Assembly (NCBI GenBank): GCA_022837485.1
Contig: JALHHH010000008.1
Span: forward strand, 1-48,824
Length of the DNA: 48,824 bases
Direction of reading: 5' to 3'
DNA from: Bacteroidales bacterium
GTDB lineage: Bacteria; Bacteroidota; Bacteroidia; Bacteroidales; Lentimicrobiaceae
Shown here: piece by piece, positions 25,293 through 34,018 of the stretch
Layout: each line of letters begins with the position of its first letter
How positions within the stretch are numbered: position 1 is the first letter of the stretch
Notes under the pieces: model-generated
What the model was told of the DNA's origin: nothing
Databases searched by the model: none
What the model saw: the letters and a program-made list of their open reading frames with translations, nothing else
Made by a program: the position numbers and the translations under genes

Positions 25293-26114
25293 TTATCTGG
25301 CCAGGGTAAATTTTATTGGCATGTTGAAGCTTATGGTGACCTTTTTACCATCGAACTTTCCCGGCTTCCATTTCGGCATCCTTTCTACAACCCGCAACGC
25401 CTCCTCGTCGAGCAGCGGATGAACGCCCCGCAGTATTCTAACATCGGTAACTTCACCGTCGCTCCGGACAAGAAATGTTAAATATACTATTCCTGAAATA
25501 TTCATTTTCCGGGCTTTGCGCGGGTACCGGATGTTCTCAACCAGATACCGGATTCTTTCGCTTTCGCCGCCTCTGAACTGTGGTTGCACGATGAAGGGAA
25601 AATAGGTCGTGTCCTTCCCATCCATGGAATAACAGTTACCGTAAATCAGTTTGCCGTTTTCAAATAACTCTTTCCGTTTCAGACTCCCGTCTTCATAATA
25701 CACTATGCGTTCACCGTGTTCTTTCTGGTTTCGGTAATTCTCTACATAATACAGGGCGCCGGAGTCGTAATAGATTTTTTGTTCCCCTTCGTAAGTACCT
25801 TTACTTAAGTTGTTTATTTTCAGAATCTTCCCGTCTTCCGCATAGGTAATTATATTGCCCTCAATTCGCTTGCTGTCGTCGCCGGTCCAGAATGATTCCG
25901 TTCTGAGCTGTCCGTTTGTGTAATATGTTCTAAGAAAATAGTCATCCTCTTTCATAATTTTTACCTGCAGATAACGATGCTCTCCGCGCGTTGTTTCCCT
26001 GAAGGCTTCATCCAGATATACGGTATCCGGGATGCTCTGGCTTTTTAATGCCGGGCTGATCATTGCAATACACAGGATTGCAAGGGGAATGAATCGGGAG
26101 GTTAAATTTTTCAC
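25293..26114 (-). CDS. TonB C-terminal domain protein with MORN-like repeats
   Basis: A 273-residue exported protein. The N-terminal hydrophobic segment (residues 8-26) could be a signal peptide or an anchor. The middle region (about 55-165) has MORN-variant repeats of the YYTNGQLRTESF/YEDGSLKRKELF type, found in Bacteroidetes surface and antitoxin-like proteins. Residues 195-273 form the TonB C-terminal domain (GIVYLTFLVRSDGEV, then WKPGKFDGKKV). There is no long Pro-rich spanning linker as in classic TonB, so direct energizing of an outer-membrane receptor is uncertain. The exbB-exbD operon is distant, at the left end of the window. Confidence 0.85.
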   Translation of the reverse strand: MKNLTSRFIPLAILCIAMISPALKSQSIPDTVYLDEAFRETTRGEHRYLQVKIMKEDDYFLRTYYTNGQLRTESFWTGDDSKRIEGNIITYAEDGKILKINNLSKGTYEGEQKIYYDSGALYYVENYRNQKEHGERIVYYEDGSLKRKELFENGKLIYGNCYSMDGKDTTYFPFIVQPQFRGGESERIRYLVENIRYPRKARKMNISGIVYLTFLVRSDGEVTDVRILRGVHPLLDEEALRVVERMPKWKPGKFDGKKVTISFNMPIKFTLAR

Positions 26115-26236
26115 GAAAGTGTTGTTAAGGATAAAAAAATATCTGCCGGCTTAATTGGTGAATGCTTCAGGGAGTAAAGTTATTAAAATTCAATCGGCAA
26201 GTGTATGGCTGCTGCAGTTTTCTTGTTAATCCTGGT

Positions 26237-26244
26237 TACTTTTG
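26237..26244 (+). promoter_or_regulatory. -7 box immediately before the dus gene
   Basis: TACTTTTG ends 7 bases before the ATG at 26252, so the mRNA would have almost no leader. Confidence 0.45.
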
Positions 26245-26251
26245 TCCCCCG

Positions 26252-27244
26252 ATGAACGAACAGCCCTCCCTTTATTTTGCCCCTTTTCAGGGAATTACAA
26301 CCAAAGCTTTCCGGGAAGTGTATGCCCGGCACTTTTTTGGTACGGATAAGCTATATACACCATATTTTGCGAATATAGCGGTGGATTATCCCCTGCCGCC
26401 ACTGAAGCTGAAGGCTTTGCGTGAGCAATTTGAAAACGGGATCCCCGTAATTCCGCAGATACTCAGCAAAAGTGCTCCGGAAATTCTTTGGTTTGCACAG
26501 TGCTGTGCCGGGCTGGGATTTGATGAACTCAACTGGAACCTGGGGTGCCCGTATCCGCAGGTGGCCCGTAAGAAACGAGGTTCCGGATTGCTGCCTCATC
26601 CCGAAATGGTCGGGGAAATACTGGATCAGCTGATGAACCGCATGCCTCTTCGTTTTTCGGTCAAATGCAGACTGGGTTACGGTGATGCCGGAGAAATACA
26701 AAACCTCATACCGGTTTTCAACCGCTATCCGCTTTCCGAAATTATTATTCATCCCCGCATCGGGAAGCAGTTGTATTCCGGATCGCCAGACCTCCGGGCT
26801 TTTGGAGAAGCCTTTACAGCCCTACAGCATCCCGTTGTATACAACGGCGACGTAACACTTCCTGCCAACCTGCAATACCTGAAATCGGAATTTCCGGGAA
26901 TCAACCGGTTTATGATCGGCCGGGGACTTCTTGCCGACCCTTTCCTCGCGGCCAGAATAAAAGGAATTGCCCTGAACGGGGAGGAAACAGGAATTCTGAA
27001 GAAATTTACGGATGACCTGTACTATACTTACCGCAACGATAAGAAAGAAAGCCATACGGTACTTAATGCCATGAAAGAGTATTGGAAGTATCTTATCCTT
27101 TCATTTGATGATCCTCAGTCCGTCTTCCGGAAAATACGGAAAACGGCTTCATACAACGAATACGAAGAGGCTGTGAAGAGGGTGTTTGATGAGCATGCAC
27201 TGGCAGAAATCAATCCCTCCGGTATCTTTCCGGCTGATGGATAA
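26252..27244 (+). CDS. tRNA-dihydrouridine synthase family protein
   Basis: FMN-dependent reductase that makes dihydrouridine in tRNA. The 330-residue TIM barrel starts with SLYFAPFQGITTKAFREVY, has NWNLGCPYPQVARKKRGSGLL with the catalytic Cys99 and Lys, SVKCRLGY, IIIHPR, and VYNGDVTLPANL, then MIGRGLLADPFL for FMN phosphate binding. It is closest in style to the DusC-like short enzymes. The frame is open to 26162, but the ATG at 26252 starts the conserved barrel and lies 7 bases after a promoter box. It is divergent from the TonB-domain gene. Confidence 0.92.
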   Translation: MNEQPSLYFAPFQGITTKAFREVYARHFFGTDKLYTPYFANIAVDYPLPPLKLKALREQFENGIPVIPQILSKSAPEILWFAQCCAGLGFDELNWNLGCPYPQVARKKRGSGLLPHPEMVGEILDQLMNRMPLRFSVKCRLGYGDAGEIQNLIPVFNRYPLSEIIIHPRIGKQLYSGSPDLRAFGEAFTALQHPVVYNGDVTLPANLQYLKSEFPGINRFMIGRGLLADPFLAARIKGIALNGEETGILKKFTDDLYYTYRNDKKESHTVLNAMKEYWKYLILSFDDPQSVFRKIRKTASYNEYEEAVKRVFDEHALAEINPSGIFPADG

Positions 27245-27345
27245 AATGCAGCCGGAAGATACACTGCCGTAACGGAAAACAAGCTTTGTTTCTGAACAGG
27301 AGCAGGATGTTACGTTCTGTCTCCTGCACGATAAGCTGGATAGGT

Positions 27346-27380
27346 AAAAAAACAGGAGCCGTTACAAGTAACAACTCCTG
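27346..27380 (-). terminator. Terminator of the LEA-like gene
   Basis: On the minus strand CAGGAG-TT-GTTAC pairs across a short loop with GTAAC-GG-CTCCTG and is followed by seven T. The stem arms are 27353-27365 and 27368-27380 with an internal 2x2 mismatch. Confidence 0.85.
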
Positions 27381-27401
27381 CATGAAATCAGTGTTTTTTT
27401 T

Positions 27402-27914
27402 CTATTCCGCCTTGGGGACCTCTTCGTCGGTCACGCTTTTCAGAAGGTCTTCGGCCTGATCGATTTTTTCTTCTGCTGCCTCTTTTACCTCTTCTGCTGC
27501 TTCTGTCGCCTCATCTTTAATTTCTTCCGCAGCTTCTTTTACATCTTCAACCGATTCGCCGGCCATTTCAACCGTCTCCTTTATCTTTTCTTCAGCATCC
27601 GGTTTGTTGAGCTTCGAACGAAGTTTTTCCTCAATTTTATCCACAACTTCTCCGGCTTTTTCATCCAGTTTTTCGAAAGCATCCTCTGCTTTGTCCTTGA
27701 TATTTTCGCCAAAATCTTTCAGCTTTTCGGTTGCTTCGGACGTATTTTCCTTTGCATTTTCAACCAGAGTTTCAATTTTCTCTTTTGCCTCTTTGGCAAA
27801 TTCTTTAGCAGATTCAACGTTTTCGGCAGTTTTTTCTTTTAGCTCGGCCGACTTTGCAGCGGCTACTTCCTTTGAAGTACCGAATAATTTCTTTAATGAG
27901 TTCAGGAATCCCAT
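27402..27914 (-). CDS. LEA-like amphipathic helical protein
   Basis: A 170-residue protein that is almost entirely Ala/Glu/Lys/Asp in helix-forming heptad/11-mer patterns (for example ENAKENTSEATEKLKDFGEN and EAAEEIKDEATEAAEEVKE). It starts with a short hydrophobic amphipathic stretch, MGFLNSLKKLFG. No signal peptide, Cys or Trp. This resembles group 3 late-embryogenesis-abundant or YtxH/CsbD-type stress proteins, thought to protect membranes or proteins during desiccation or osmotic stress. The low complexity makes any homology call weak, so the functional label is tentative. It has its own -7 box and terminator. Confidence 0.75.
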   Translation of the reverse strand: MGFLNSLKKLFGTSKEVAAAKSAELKEKTAENVESAKEFAKEAKEKIETLVENAKENTSEATEKLKDFGENIKDKAEDAFEKLDEKAGEVVDKIEEKLRSKLNKPDAEEKIKETVEMAGESVEDVKEAAEEIKDEATEAAEEVKEAAEEKIDQAEDLLKSVTDEEVPKAE

Positions 27915-27942
27915 CGCGCTTGGTTTTTAGTGGATTAACTAA

Positions 27943-27950
27943 CAAATATA
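27943..27950 (-). promoter_or_regulatory. -7 box for the LEA-like gene
   Basis: The minus strand reads TATATTTG, 28 bases before the start at 27914, in an AT-rich stretch. Confidence 0.4.
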
Positions 27951-28080
27951 ATAAATATTGAATTCAGATATTCATCAATACCCTGCTATTTGCTGTATTT
28001 TCTTCATCATTTTTTCCATCCGGTGAGATGCGTTTGCGTAACAAACACGACCGGTAAAGTGCAGGGGGTTGTGCGGATTG

Positions 28081-29301
28081 CTAAAGCGAGCGAACAGCAA
28101 TCCATGCCATAAGGCCGGCTCCGGCACTTAAGCCCGTTTCATCGGCATCAAAGCGGTCGGAATGCAGGTTATGGATTATGCCTTTCTCTGCATTGCGAAT
28201 GCCCAGGCGGTAGAAGCAGGAGGGTACCTTCTGTGAATAATAGGCAAAGTCCTCGGCAGTCATGCGCAAGTCGAGATCCACAACATTTTCAGGTCCCAGG
28301 TACTCTTCGGCATACAAGCGGGCTTCGGCCGTCACATTTTCGTCGTTTACCAGAAAGGGATAGCCCTTGTCGATGAACACACGGCAGCTGCCGCCCATTC
28401 CTTCTGCAATGGCAGTTGCCATTTTTTCTATTTTCACATGGGCTTCAGCCCTCCATTTTTCGTCGAAGGTGCGCAGGGTACCGTCAATTTTTACTTCATT
28501 CGGGATGATATTGGTGCGCCCGTCGGCTATCACACGGCCAAACGACAGCACTGCAGGGAGTTGAGGTGGAGCATTACGGCTGACGATCTGCTGAAGTGCA
28601 ACAATAATATGGGCAGCAATCAGCACCGGATCAACGTTGATTTCGGGCGTGGCACCGTGTCCGCCCCGCCCTTTCACCGTAAGGTAGATTTCATCGGTGG
28701 AAGCCATGTATTTCCCTGCTTTCATCCCTATTTTTCCGGCATCAAGTGTGGGAAGCACATGCTGGCCGAACATCTTACGTGGAGCCGGATTTTCAAGAAC
28801 GCCCGCGGTTATCATCATGGATGCTCCGCCCGGGAATCTCTCTTCCGAGGGCTGAAAAATCAGCTTAACGGTACCTTCGAAGCGATCCCTGTATTGATTC
28901 AGAATGCGCGCAGCACCCAGCAGGCAGGTCATGTGAACGTCGTGCCCGCAGGCATGCATCACCCCGGGATTCACCGAGCAGTAATCCGTTTCATTTTTTT
29001 CATGAATAGGGAGCGCATCCATATCGGCTCTGAGTGCAATGGTGTTTTTCTCCGGATTTTCTCCTTTTATCCATGCAACAATCCCATGCACAGCAATCCC
29101 TGAAGTATACGGAATCCCGTATTCATCAAGTTTGGAACGGATAAAGGCCGATGTTTCCTTCTCCTCCATCGAAAGTTCGGGATGGCGGTGCAAATGCCTG
29201 CGGATTTCAACCAAACCCGCCTGCATTTCAGCAGCAGTCGCTTTTATTTCAGAAAGTAATTTTTCTGCTGATTCAGATGCGGAAGGGGAGTGTCTTTCCA
29301 T
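28081..29301 (-). CDS. M20 family amidohydrolase
   Basis: A 406-residue zinc-dependent amidohydrolase of the M20D group (IAA-amino-acid hydrolase/N-acyl-amino acid hydrolase/carboxypeptidase-like). Metal and catalytic residues are in MHACGHDVHMTC (Cys118, His120), PSEERFPGGAS (Glu153-Glu154), the His in GQHVLPTLDAG, and near the C-terminus IIHNLHSDRFDADE. A dimerisation domain (VKGRGGHGATPEINVDP) is inserted in the middle. There is no signal peptide. It lies 48 bases after the MBL hydrolase gene on the same strand and may share its promoter. The physiological N-acyl substrate is not known. Confidence 0.92.
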   Translation of the reverse strand: MERHSPSASESAEKLLSEIKATAAEMQAGLVEIRRHLHRHPELSMEEKETSAFIRSKLDEYGIPYTSGIAVHGIVAWIKGENPEKNTIALRADMDALPIHEKNETDYCSVNPGVMHACGHDVHMTCLLGAARILNQYRDRFEGTVKLIFQPSEERFPGGASMMITAGVLENPAPRKMFGQHVLPTLDAGKIGMKAGKYMASTDEIYLTVKGRGGHGATPEINVDPVLIAAHIIVALQQIVSRNAPPQLPAVLSFGRVIADGRTNIIPNEVKIDGTLRTFDEKWRAEAHVKIEKMATAIAEGMGGSCRVFIDKGYPFLVNDENVTAEARLYAEEYLGPENVVDLDLRMTAEDFAYYSQKVPSCFYRLGIRNAEKGIIHNLHSDRFDADETGLSAGAGLMAWIAVRSL

Positions 29302-29349
29302 CTTTTTTCTGAGGTTTTTATCGCAATTCCGGCAGCTTAAAACAGTAGT

Positions 29350-29988
29350 TTACCGGATAAACGGATTGTTCATTTTCTCATATCCGATAAGGGTTTTTGG
29401 CCCGTGCCCGGGATAAACGGTGTAGTCGTTATCCAGTACAAACAGCTTAGTTTCAATGCTGTTCATAAGCACGTCGAAATCTCCGGTAGGCAGATCGGTA
29501 CGCCCTATGCTGCCGTAAAATAAAACATCGCCCGAAATCACAAAACGTTCCGGATGACTCACCAGACAAATGCTTCCATCGGCATGACCCGGGGTATAGA
29601 GCACTTCCAGTTCCGAATTCCCAAATTTTATTGTATCGCCATCGTTTACAAAATGCTCGGGTATTGCAACATCGGTCAGGTTAAGGCCAAAAATGCTTCC
29701 AAATTCCCGGGCCGTACTGCGCAGCAGCTCGCCTTCGGGATGAGCCGTCGGAGCCAACTTGTAAAGGTCGGCAACAAACCGGTTGCCCAGAATGTGGTCA
29801 ACATGAAAATGTGTGTTTACCAGTGCGCGGGGTGTCAAACCCGCCGATGCGATGTAGCCGGCAAGCTTCTGTTGTTCTGCCGGGCTCTCGCAGCCCGGGT
29901 CAATAATTATACAATCTCCGGTTTCATCCGAAATAATATACGTATTGACAGAGAAAGAATTAAAAACGAGTGTTTTAACGGTTATCAT
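29350..29988 (-). CDS. MBL-fold metallo-hydrolase (glyoxalase II-like)
   Basis: A 212-residue metallo-beta-lactamase fold hydrolase. The HxHxDH motif is THFHVDH (His60, His62, Asp64, His65). Further metal ligands are in YTPGHADGSICL, SGDVLFYGSIGRTDLP and VYPGHGPKT. The length and motifs match the short hydroxyacylglutathione hydrolase-like enzymes of Bacteroidetes, which may act on thioesters or persulfides; glutathione is usually absent in this phylum. First gene of a likely two-gene unit with the M20 amidohydrolase. Confidence 0.92.
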   Translation of the reverse strand: MITVKTLVFNSFSVNTYIISDETGDCIIIDPGCESPAEQQKLAGYIASAGLTPRALVNTHFHVDHILGNRFVADLYKLAPTAHPEGELLRSTAREFGSIFGLNLTDVAIPEHFVNDGDTIKFGNSELEVLYTPGHADGSICLVSHPERFVISGDVLFYGSIGRTDLPTGDFDVLMNSIETKLFVLDNDYTVYPGHGPKTLIGYEKMNNPFIR

Positions 29989-30012
29989 TCAGGGATTATT
30001 TGATGGGGATTG

Positions 30013-30020
30013 CAAAGTTA
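30013..30020 (-). promoter_or_regulatory. -7 box for the MBL hydrolase gene
   Basis: The minus strand reads TAACTTTG, 24 bases before the start at 29988. The closest TTG upstream is 15 bases away, shorter than typical. Confidence 0.5.
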
Positions 30021-30207
30021 AGGATTATCCGGTACCAACTGCAGCAAAGGTTCTCAAAGCAAGGATACGGCGCTGCCGGATATCCTGACACCAGCGATAT
30101 AACGGTACGACATTTGCGGCAGGTAGCCAGTTTTTCAGGCGCCAACAACAAGTGCCGCTATTTTATGTTAATTTTACAGTCTCACTGCCTGAGTCAACAT
30201 CTTAACT

Positions 30208-33200
30208 ATGCGCATGAACAACCTGCACGGTTTCCTGAAACCTCTTACACTCCTTCTGAGCGGAGTGTTGCTGAGCTTTTCGGGAATCGCCCAGTTTTAT
30301 AACGGCTCCCAGATGCCCTTCGGGAAGAGCAGGGTTCAGTACGGCGACTTCCTCTGGACGTATTACCGGTTTGATGATTTCGATACCTACTTCTACCTTA
30401 ACGGGAAAGAACTGGCGCAGTATACAGCACGCTATGCCGGTGAGATAAAACCCGGTCTGGAGTCGCTTCTGGAATCAAGGATGAGTGAGAAATTTGAGTT
30501 CATCGTTTTTAACTCCCTTACCGATCTCAAGCAAAGCAACATCGGCCTTGTCAGCGAGCAGCAGTACAACATTGGAGGCATAACCCATATCATCGATAAA
30601 AAGATTTTTCTCTATTTCGATGGTAATTATGCCAACTTCGAAAGGCAGATCCGTTCCGGTATGGCAAGGGTTCTGATCGATGAATCCATTTATGGAGGTT
30701 CGGTTGGAAGGCAGATAACCAATGCAACGCTGATGACGATGCCTGCCTGGTATATCGACGGACTGGTTTCTTATATTTCCGAAGACTGGAACACGGTGCT
30801 TGATAATGCAATGCGCGACGGCATACAGTCGGGCAGATACCGGAAGTTCAATCATTTGCGCGGCGAAGATGCCGTGGTTGCCGGGCACAGCATCTGGAAG
30901 TATATTTCCGATAAATACGGCAGCCAGGCCATTCCGAATATACTCTATCTATCCCGGGTAAGCCGTAATGTAGAGACGGGATTCCTGTATGTGCTGAATA
31001 TCTCCTTCCGCAGCCTGGTGAAGGAATGGTATGAATTCTACCATGCTCAGTATGCCGGCAACGATGAAGGCCGCATGAAGCCGGCCGCTCCGCCTGTTCA
31101 GTCAAAGGTGAAGAAAGCGGTAATTTACGATCGCGTGCGTTTAAGTCCCGATGGAAGCAAAATCTCCTGGATTAGCAACAACGACGGGCAGGTGAGGGTT
31201 TGGGTTCACGACTTTCAAAGCGGGAAGTCACGGGTAGTTTTCAGGCAGGGACACCGGCTCGACGAGAAGGTGGATCTTACCTATCCTCTGGTTGAATTCC
31301 ATCCCAACGGACAAACCCTTGCCATCATTACCGAGATAAAGGGGAATGTGCGCTTTTATCAGGTTGATCCGGCCAACGGGCGTAAAACCTGGCAGTTTAT
31401 TTACGGATTTCAGAAGATTACGGATATTTCCTATTCTCATGACGGCCGCCGTTTTGTGATGTCGGCCATCCGTAAAGGGCAAAGCGATATTTACGTATAT
31501 ACCATTGCAGCATCAGCAGCAGAACAAATCACACAGGATTATTTCGACGACCTGAATCCGGTGTTTATCAATAATTCTACGCAGATTGTCTTCAGTTCAA
31601 ACCGGATATCCGATACTCTCGCCAAAGACCCGGTGCTGAAAACAGCAGGCATTGGAAAGCCGCACGACCTGTTTCTGTACGACTATGCCGCCAAAAGCAA
31701 TAAACTCCGGCGAATTACCGCTACCCCGGCAGCAGGCGAAACACAACCCGTATCTTACGCGCCAGGCTATATCAGCTATCTGAGCGATGAAAGCGGTATA
31801 TACAACCGGTTTCTTGCCGGTTTCGACAGCGTTATCACGCACGTTGACACCATTGCACATTACCGCTACTTTACCCGTAATTACGGACTTACCGATTATG
31901 CGCGCAACGTTGTTTCGCACACTGCTTCGGCCAGAGCGGGCAAGGTAGCCGAAGTTGTACAGTCGGGACAGTACCGCACAATCCACGTGTACGATCAGCC
32001 TTCGGTAAAAAGTATAGAAAGCACCGATCCCGTTACTACGGCTTATATGGAGCAGAAGCTGCTGTCAATGAGTACGGCCATGGCCAGAGAAGAGGCCGAA
32101 CCGGAACGTCAGAAGCCCGCGGAGAGAAGGAGACGTTTTATTAATGTGTACGAGGGAGATCCCGAACTGCCTGCAGGCGACAGTATTTTAAGCCTGCAGG
32201 AATACAAAATAGGGGATGGACAGGTAATCCGGGTACCGGGAGTTTACCGGAACCGGGACGATGAATTTGTAATTCCGAAACAACGCAACTACAACGATGA
32301 ATACCGCATTAATCAGCTGGTAAGTCAGCTCGACTTCAACTTCCTGAGTACGTCCTATCAGCCCTTTTCAGGTGGCAGCGGCCCCATTTTTCTTACTCCC
32401 GGACTCAATGCCTTCCTGAGCGTTGGCTTGTCCGATCTACTCGAGGATTACCGCATTGTTGCCGGAGTAAGGCTCGATTTCAACCTCATAAACAACGAGT
32501 ACGTTGTAAGCATCGCCAACCTGAAACACCGCCTCGACCGCGAAATTTATTTCCACAGACAGAGCATAGAACAGATCAGTTTGTACAGTATTGTCAGATA
32601 CCGCATTCACGAGCTGCATTACATCCTGAAGTACCCCTTCAGTCCGCTTCTTTCTGTTAAAGGTACGGCTGCGGTAAGAAAAGACAGGGCGGTGTTTATG
32701 TCGACGGATCAGTATAACCTCCGCGAGGCCGATGTAAACCGTTACTGGGTTTCGGGAAAGGGCGAACTCACGTACGATGCCACCCGTCAGCTCGGTTTAA
32801 ACCTGCTCGACGGGATGCGTTACAAGCTTTTTGGTGAGTATTATCATCAGCTGGAAGGCGATCATAAGAACACAAATATGATCGTACTGGGATTCGATAT
32901 CCGTCATTACCTTCCGGTGTACCGAAACCTGATATGGGCGAACCGTTTTGCAACAAGCACATCCTTTGGCAAAAGCAAGCTGATTTATTACATGGGAGGG
33001 GTGGATACATGGCTGATGCCAAAATTTACAACGGAAGCTCCGATCGACTACTCTCAGAATTATGCCTATCAGACGCTGGCAACCAATATGCGCGGATTTC
33101 ATCAAAACGTTCGTAACGGCAACAGCTTTGCGGTGCTTAACAGCGAATTACGTTTTCCGGTGTTTAATTTTCTGGCCAACCGCCCTTTGCGGTCCGATTT

Positions 33201-33480
33201 CCTGAATAATTTCCAACTCATTGCCTTCGGCGATCTGGGTACGGCCTGGACAGGTCCTTCGCCGTATTCGGATGAAAATGCACTGTTTACGCGTATCATT
33301 CGCACGGGTCCCATTCATATTACCGTGCGTGAACAGCGCGAACCCCTTGTGGGAGGCCTTGGTTTTGGCGCCCGTACCCGATTGCTGGGTTATTTTCTGA
33401 GAGCCGATTATGCCTGGGGTATAGAAGATATGGTCATCAGCAAGCCGGTATTTTATATCTCGCTCAGCCTCGATTTCTGA
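30208..33480 (+). CDS. Pseudo-peptidase/TolB-propeller/outer-membrane barrel protein
   Basis: A 1090-residue envelope protein. A signal peptide (residues 1-29, ending SGIAQ) is followed by a region resembling the gluzincin-like peptidase-MA fold (about 40-290), with PAWYIDGLVSY at 179-189. At the place of the HExxH helix it reads VLIDESIYG, so the zinc site looks lost. Residues 305-600 form a TolB/WD40-like propeller (LSPDGSKISWISNNDG, YSHDGRRFVMSA, FINNSTQIVFSSNR). An acidic/basic linker (630-700) follows, then a long beta region ending YISLSLDF, typical of an outer-membrane barrel with a terminal Phe. It is transcribed alone. Function unknown; perhaps outer-membrane assembly or surface binding. 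Confidence 0.75.
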   Translation: MRMNNLHGFLKPLTLLLSGVLLSFSGIAQFYNGSQMPFGKSRVQYGDFLWTYYRFDDFDTYFYLNGKELAQYTARYAGEIKPGLESLLESRMSEKFEFIVFNSLTDLKQSNIGLVSEQQYNIGGITHIIDKKIFLYFDGNYANFERQIRSGMARVLIDESIYGGSVGRQITNATLMTMPAWYIDGLVSYISEDWNTVLDNAMRDGIQSGRYRKFNHLRGEDAVVAGHSIWKYISDKYGSQAIPNILYLSRVSRNVETGFLYVLNISFRSLVKEWYEFYHAQYAGNDEGRMKPAAPPVQSKVKKAVIYDRVRLSPDGSKISWISNNDGQVRVWVHDFQSGKSRVVFRQGHRLDEKVDLTYPLVEFHPNGQTLAIITEIKGNVRFYQVDPANGRKTWQFIYGFQKITDISYSHDGRRFVMSAIRKGQSDIYVYTIAASAAEQITQDYFDDLNPVFINNSTQIVFSSNRISDTLAKDPVLKTAGIGKPHDLFLYDYAAKSNKLRRITATPAAGETQPVSYAPGYISYLSDESGIYNRFLAGFDSVITHVDTIAHYRYFTRNYGLTDYARNVVSHTASARAGKVAEVVQSGQYRTIHVYDQPSVKSIESTDPVTTAYMEQKLLSMSTAMAREEAEPERQKPAERRRRFINVYEGDPELPAGDSILSLQEYKIGDGQVIRVPGVYRNRDDEFVIPKQRNYNDEYRINQLVSQLDFNFLSTSYQPFSGGSGPIFLTPGLNAFLSVGLSDLLEDYRIVAGVRLDFNLINNEYVVSIANLKHRLDREIYFHRQSIEQISLYSIVRYRIHELHYILKYPFSPLLSVKGTAAVRKDRAVFMSTDQYNLREADVNRYWVSGKGELTYDATRQLGLNLLDGMRYKLFGEYYHQLEGDHKNTNMIVLGFDIRHYLPVYRNLIWANRFATSTSFGKSKLIYYMGGVDTWLMPKFTTEAPIDYSQNYAYQTLATNMRGFHQNVRNGNSFAVLNSELRFPVFNFLANRPLRSDFLNNFQLIAFGDLGTAWTGPSPYSDENALFTRIIRTGPIHITVREQREPLVGGLGFGARTRLLGYFLRADYAWGIEDMVISKPVFYISLSLDF

Positions 33481-34018
33481 CAACTTTTGTTGATGCTCTG
33501 ATTTCTTCCTGCCGGTTCACTTCCGCACATATTTATTTGAAATCCATATTTTTAATGCTGTACTGCCTGTAAATAATAGGGTCCGGAAAGCTTTTTTAAT
33601 AAATGAAAACCAGGATAAATTATCACCATCCGGATTGTTAATAACTCATTCGGGATTGTGGAAATTTATAAACCTCGCGCAAAGGAACTTTACCGAAATT
33701 TGCATTCCGGCAACATTGGCGCGGGTTACGACTCATCATCTGATAACCAGCTATTTATTCTTTTCAGCCCTATGCCCTTGCAATAACCCCGGAAAATGAA
33801 GGCGAAAAATACTTATTAAGGTGATTTCGTTTTCGGTTTCAACGAATTAGGCTATCCGGTCAGGAAATTGTTGAAAATTCAATTTGTACTCCACAAATTG
33901 GGTGTTGTAAATTGGTCTGATTGAATCGGAGGAGAGAAAAAATCCTCAAACCCCTTTTGTTCAGAGTACTAATAAACGACCGGTAACATATTCATTAACC
34001 ACCATTATTGCTTAGTAT
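33481..34018. other. Long non-coding leader region before nrdJ
   Basis: 538 bases without a credible gene. It holds a perfect 8-bp inverted repeat at 33880-33900, extra copies of AAATTG at 33865 and 33909, and a small hairpin GAGGA/TCCTC at 33929-33947. I looked for the cobalamin riboswitch B12 box (GCCACTG-like) and did not find it, and no TAnnTTTG box was found. An in-frame TAG lies one codon before the nrdJ ATG. Confidence 0.6.
33880..33900. repeat. Perfect inverted repeat in the nrdJ leader
   Basis: CAATTTGT (33880-33887), 5-base spacer ACTCC, ACAAATTG (33893-33900). The left arm can also pair with AAATTG at 33865-33870, so two hairpins compete. It could be an operator or RNA switch. Confidence 0.65.

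Noticed and set aside
33481..34018. Adenosylcobalamin riboswitch before nrdJ
   Set aside because: The conserved B12 box and the core sequence expected of this riboswitch were not found on the plus strand.
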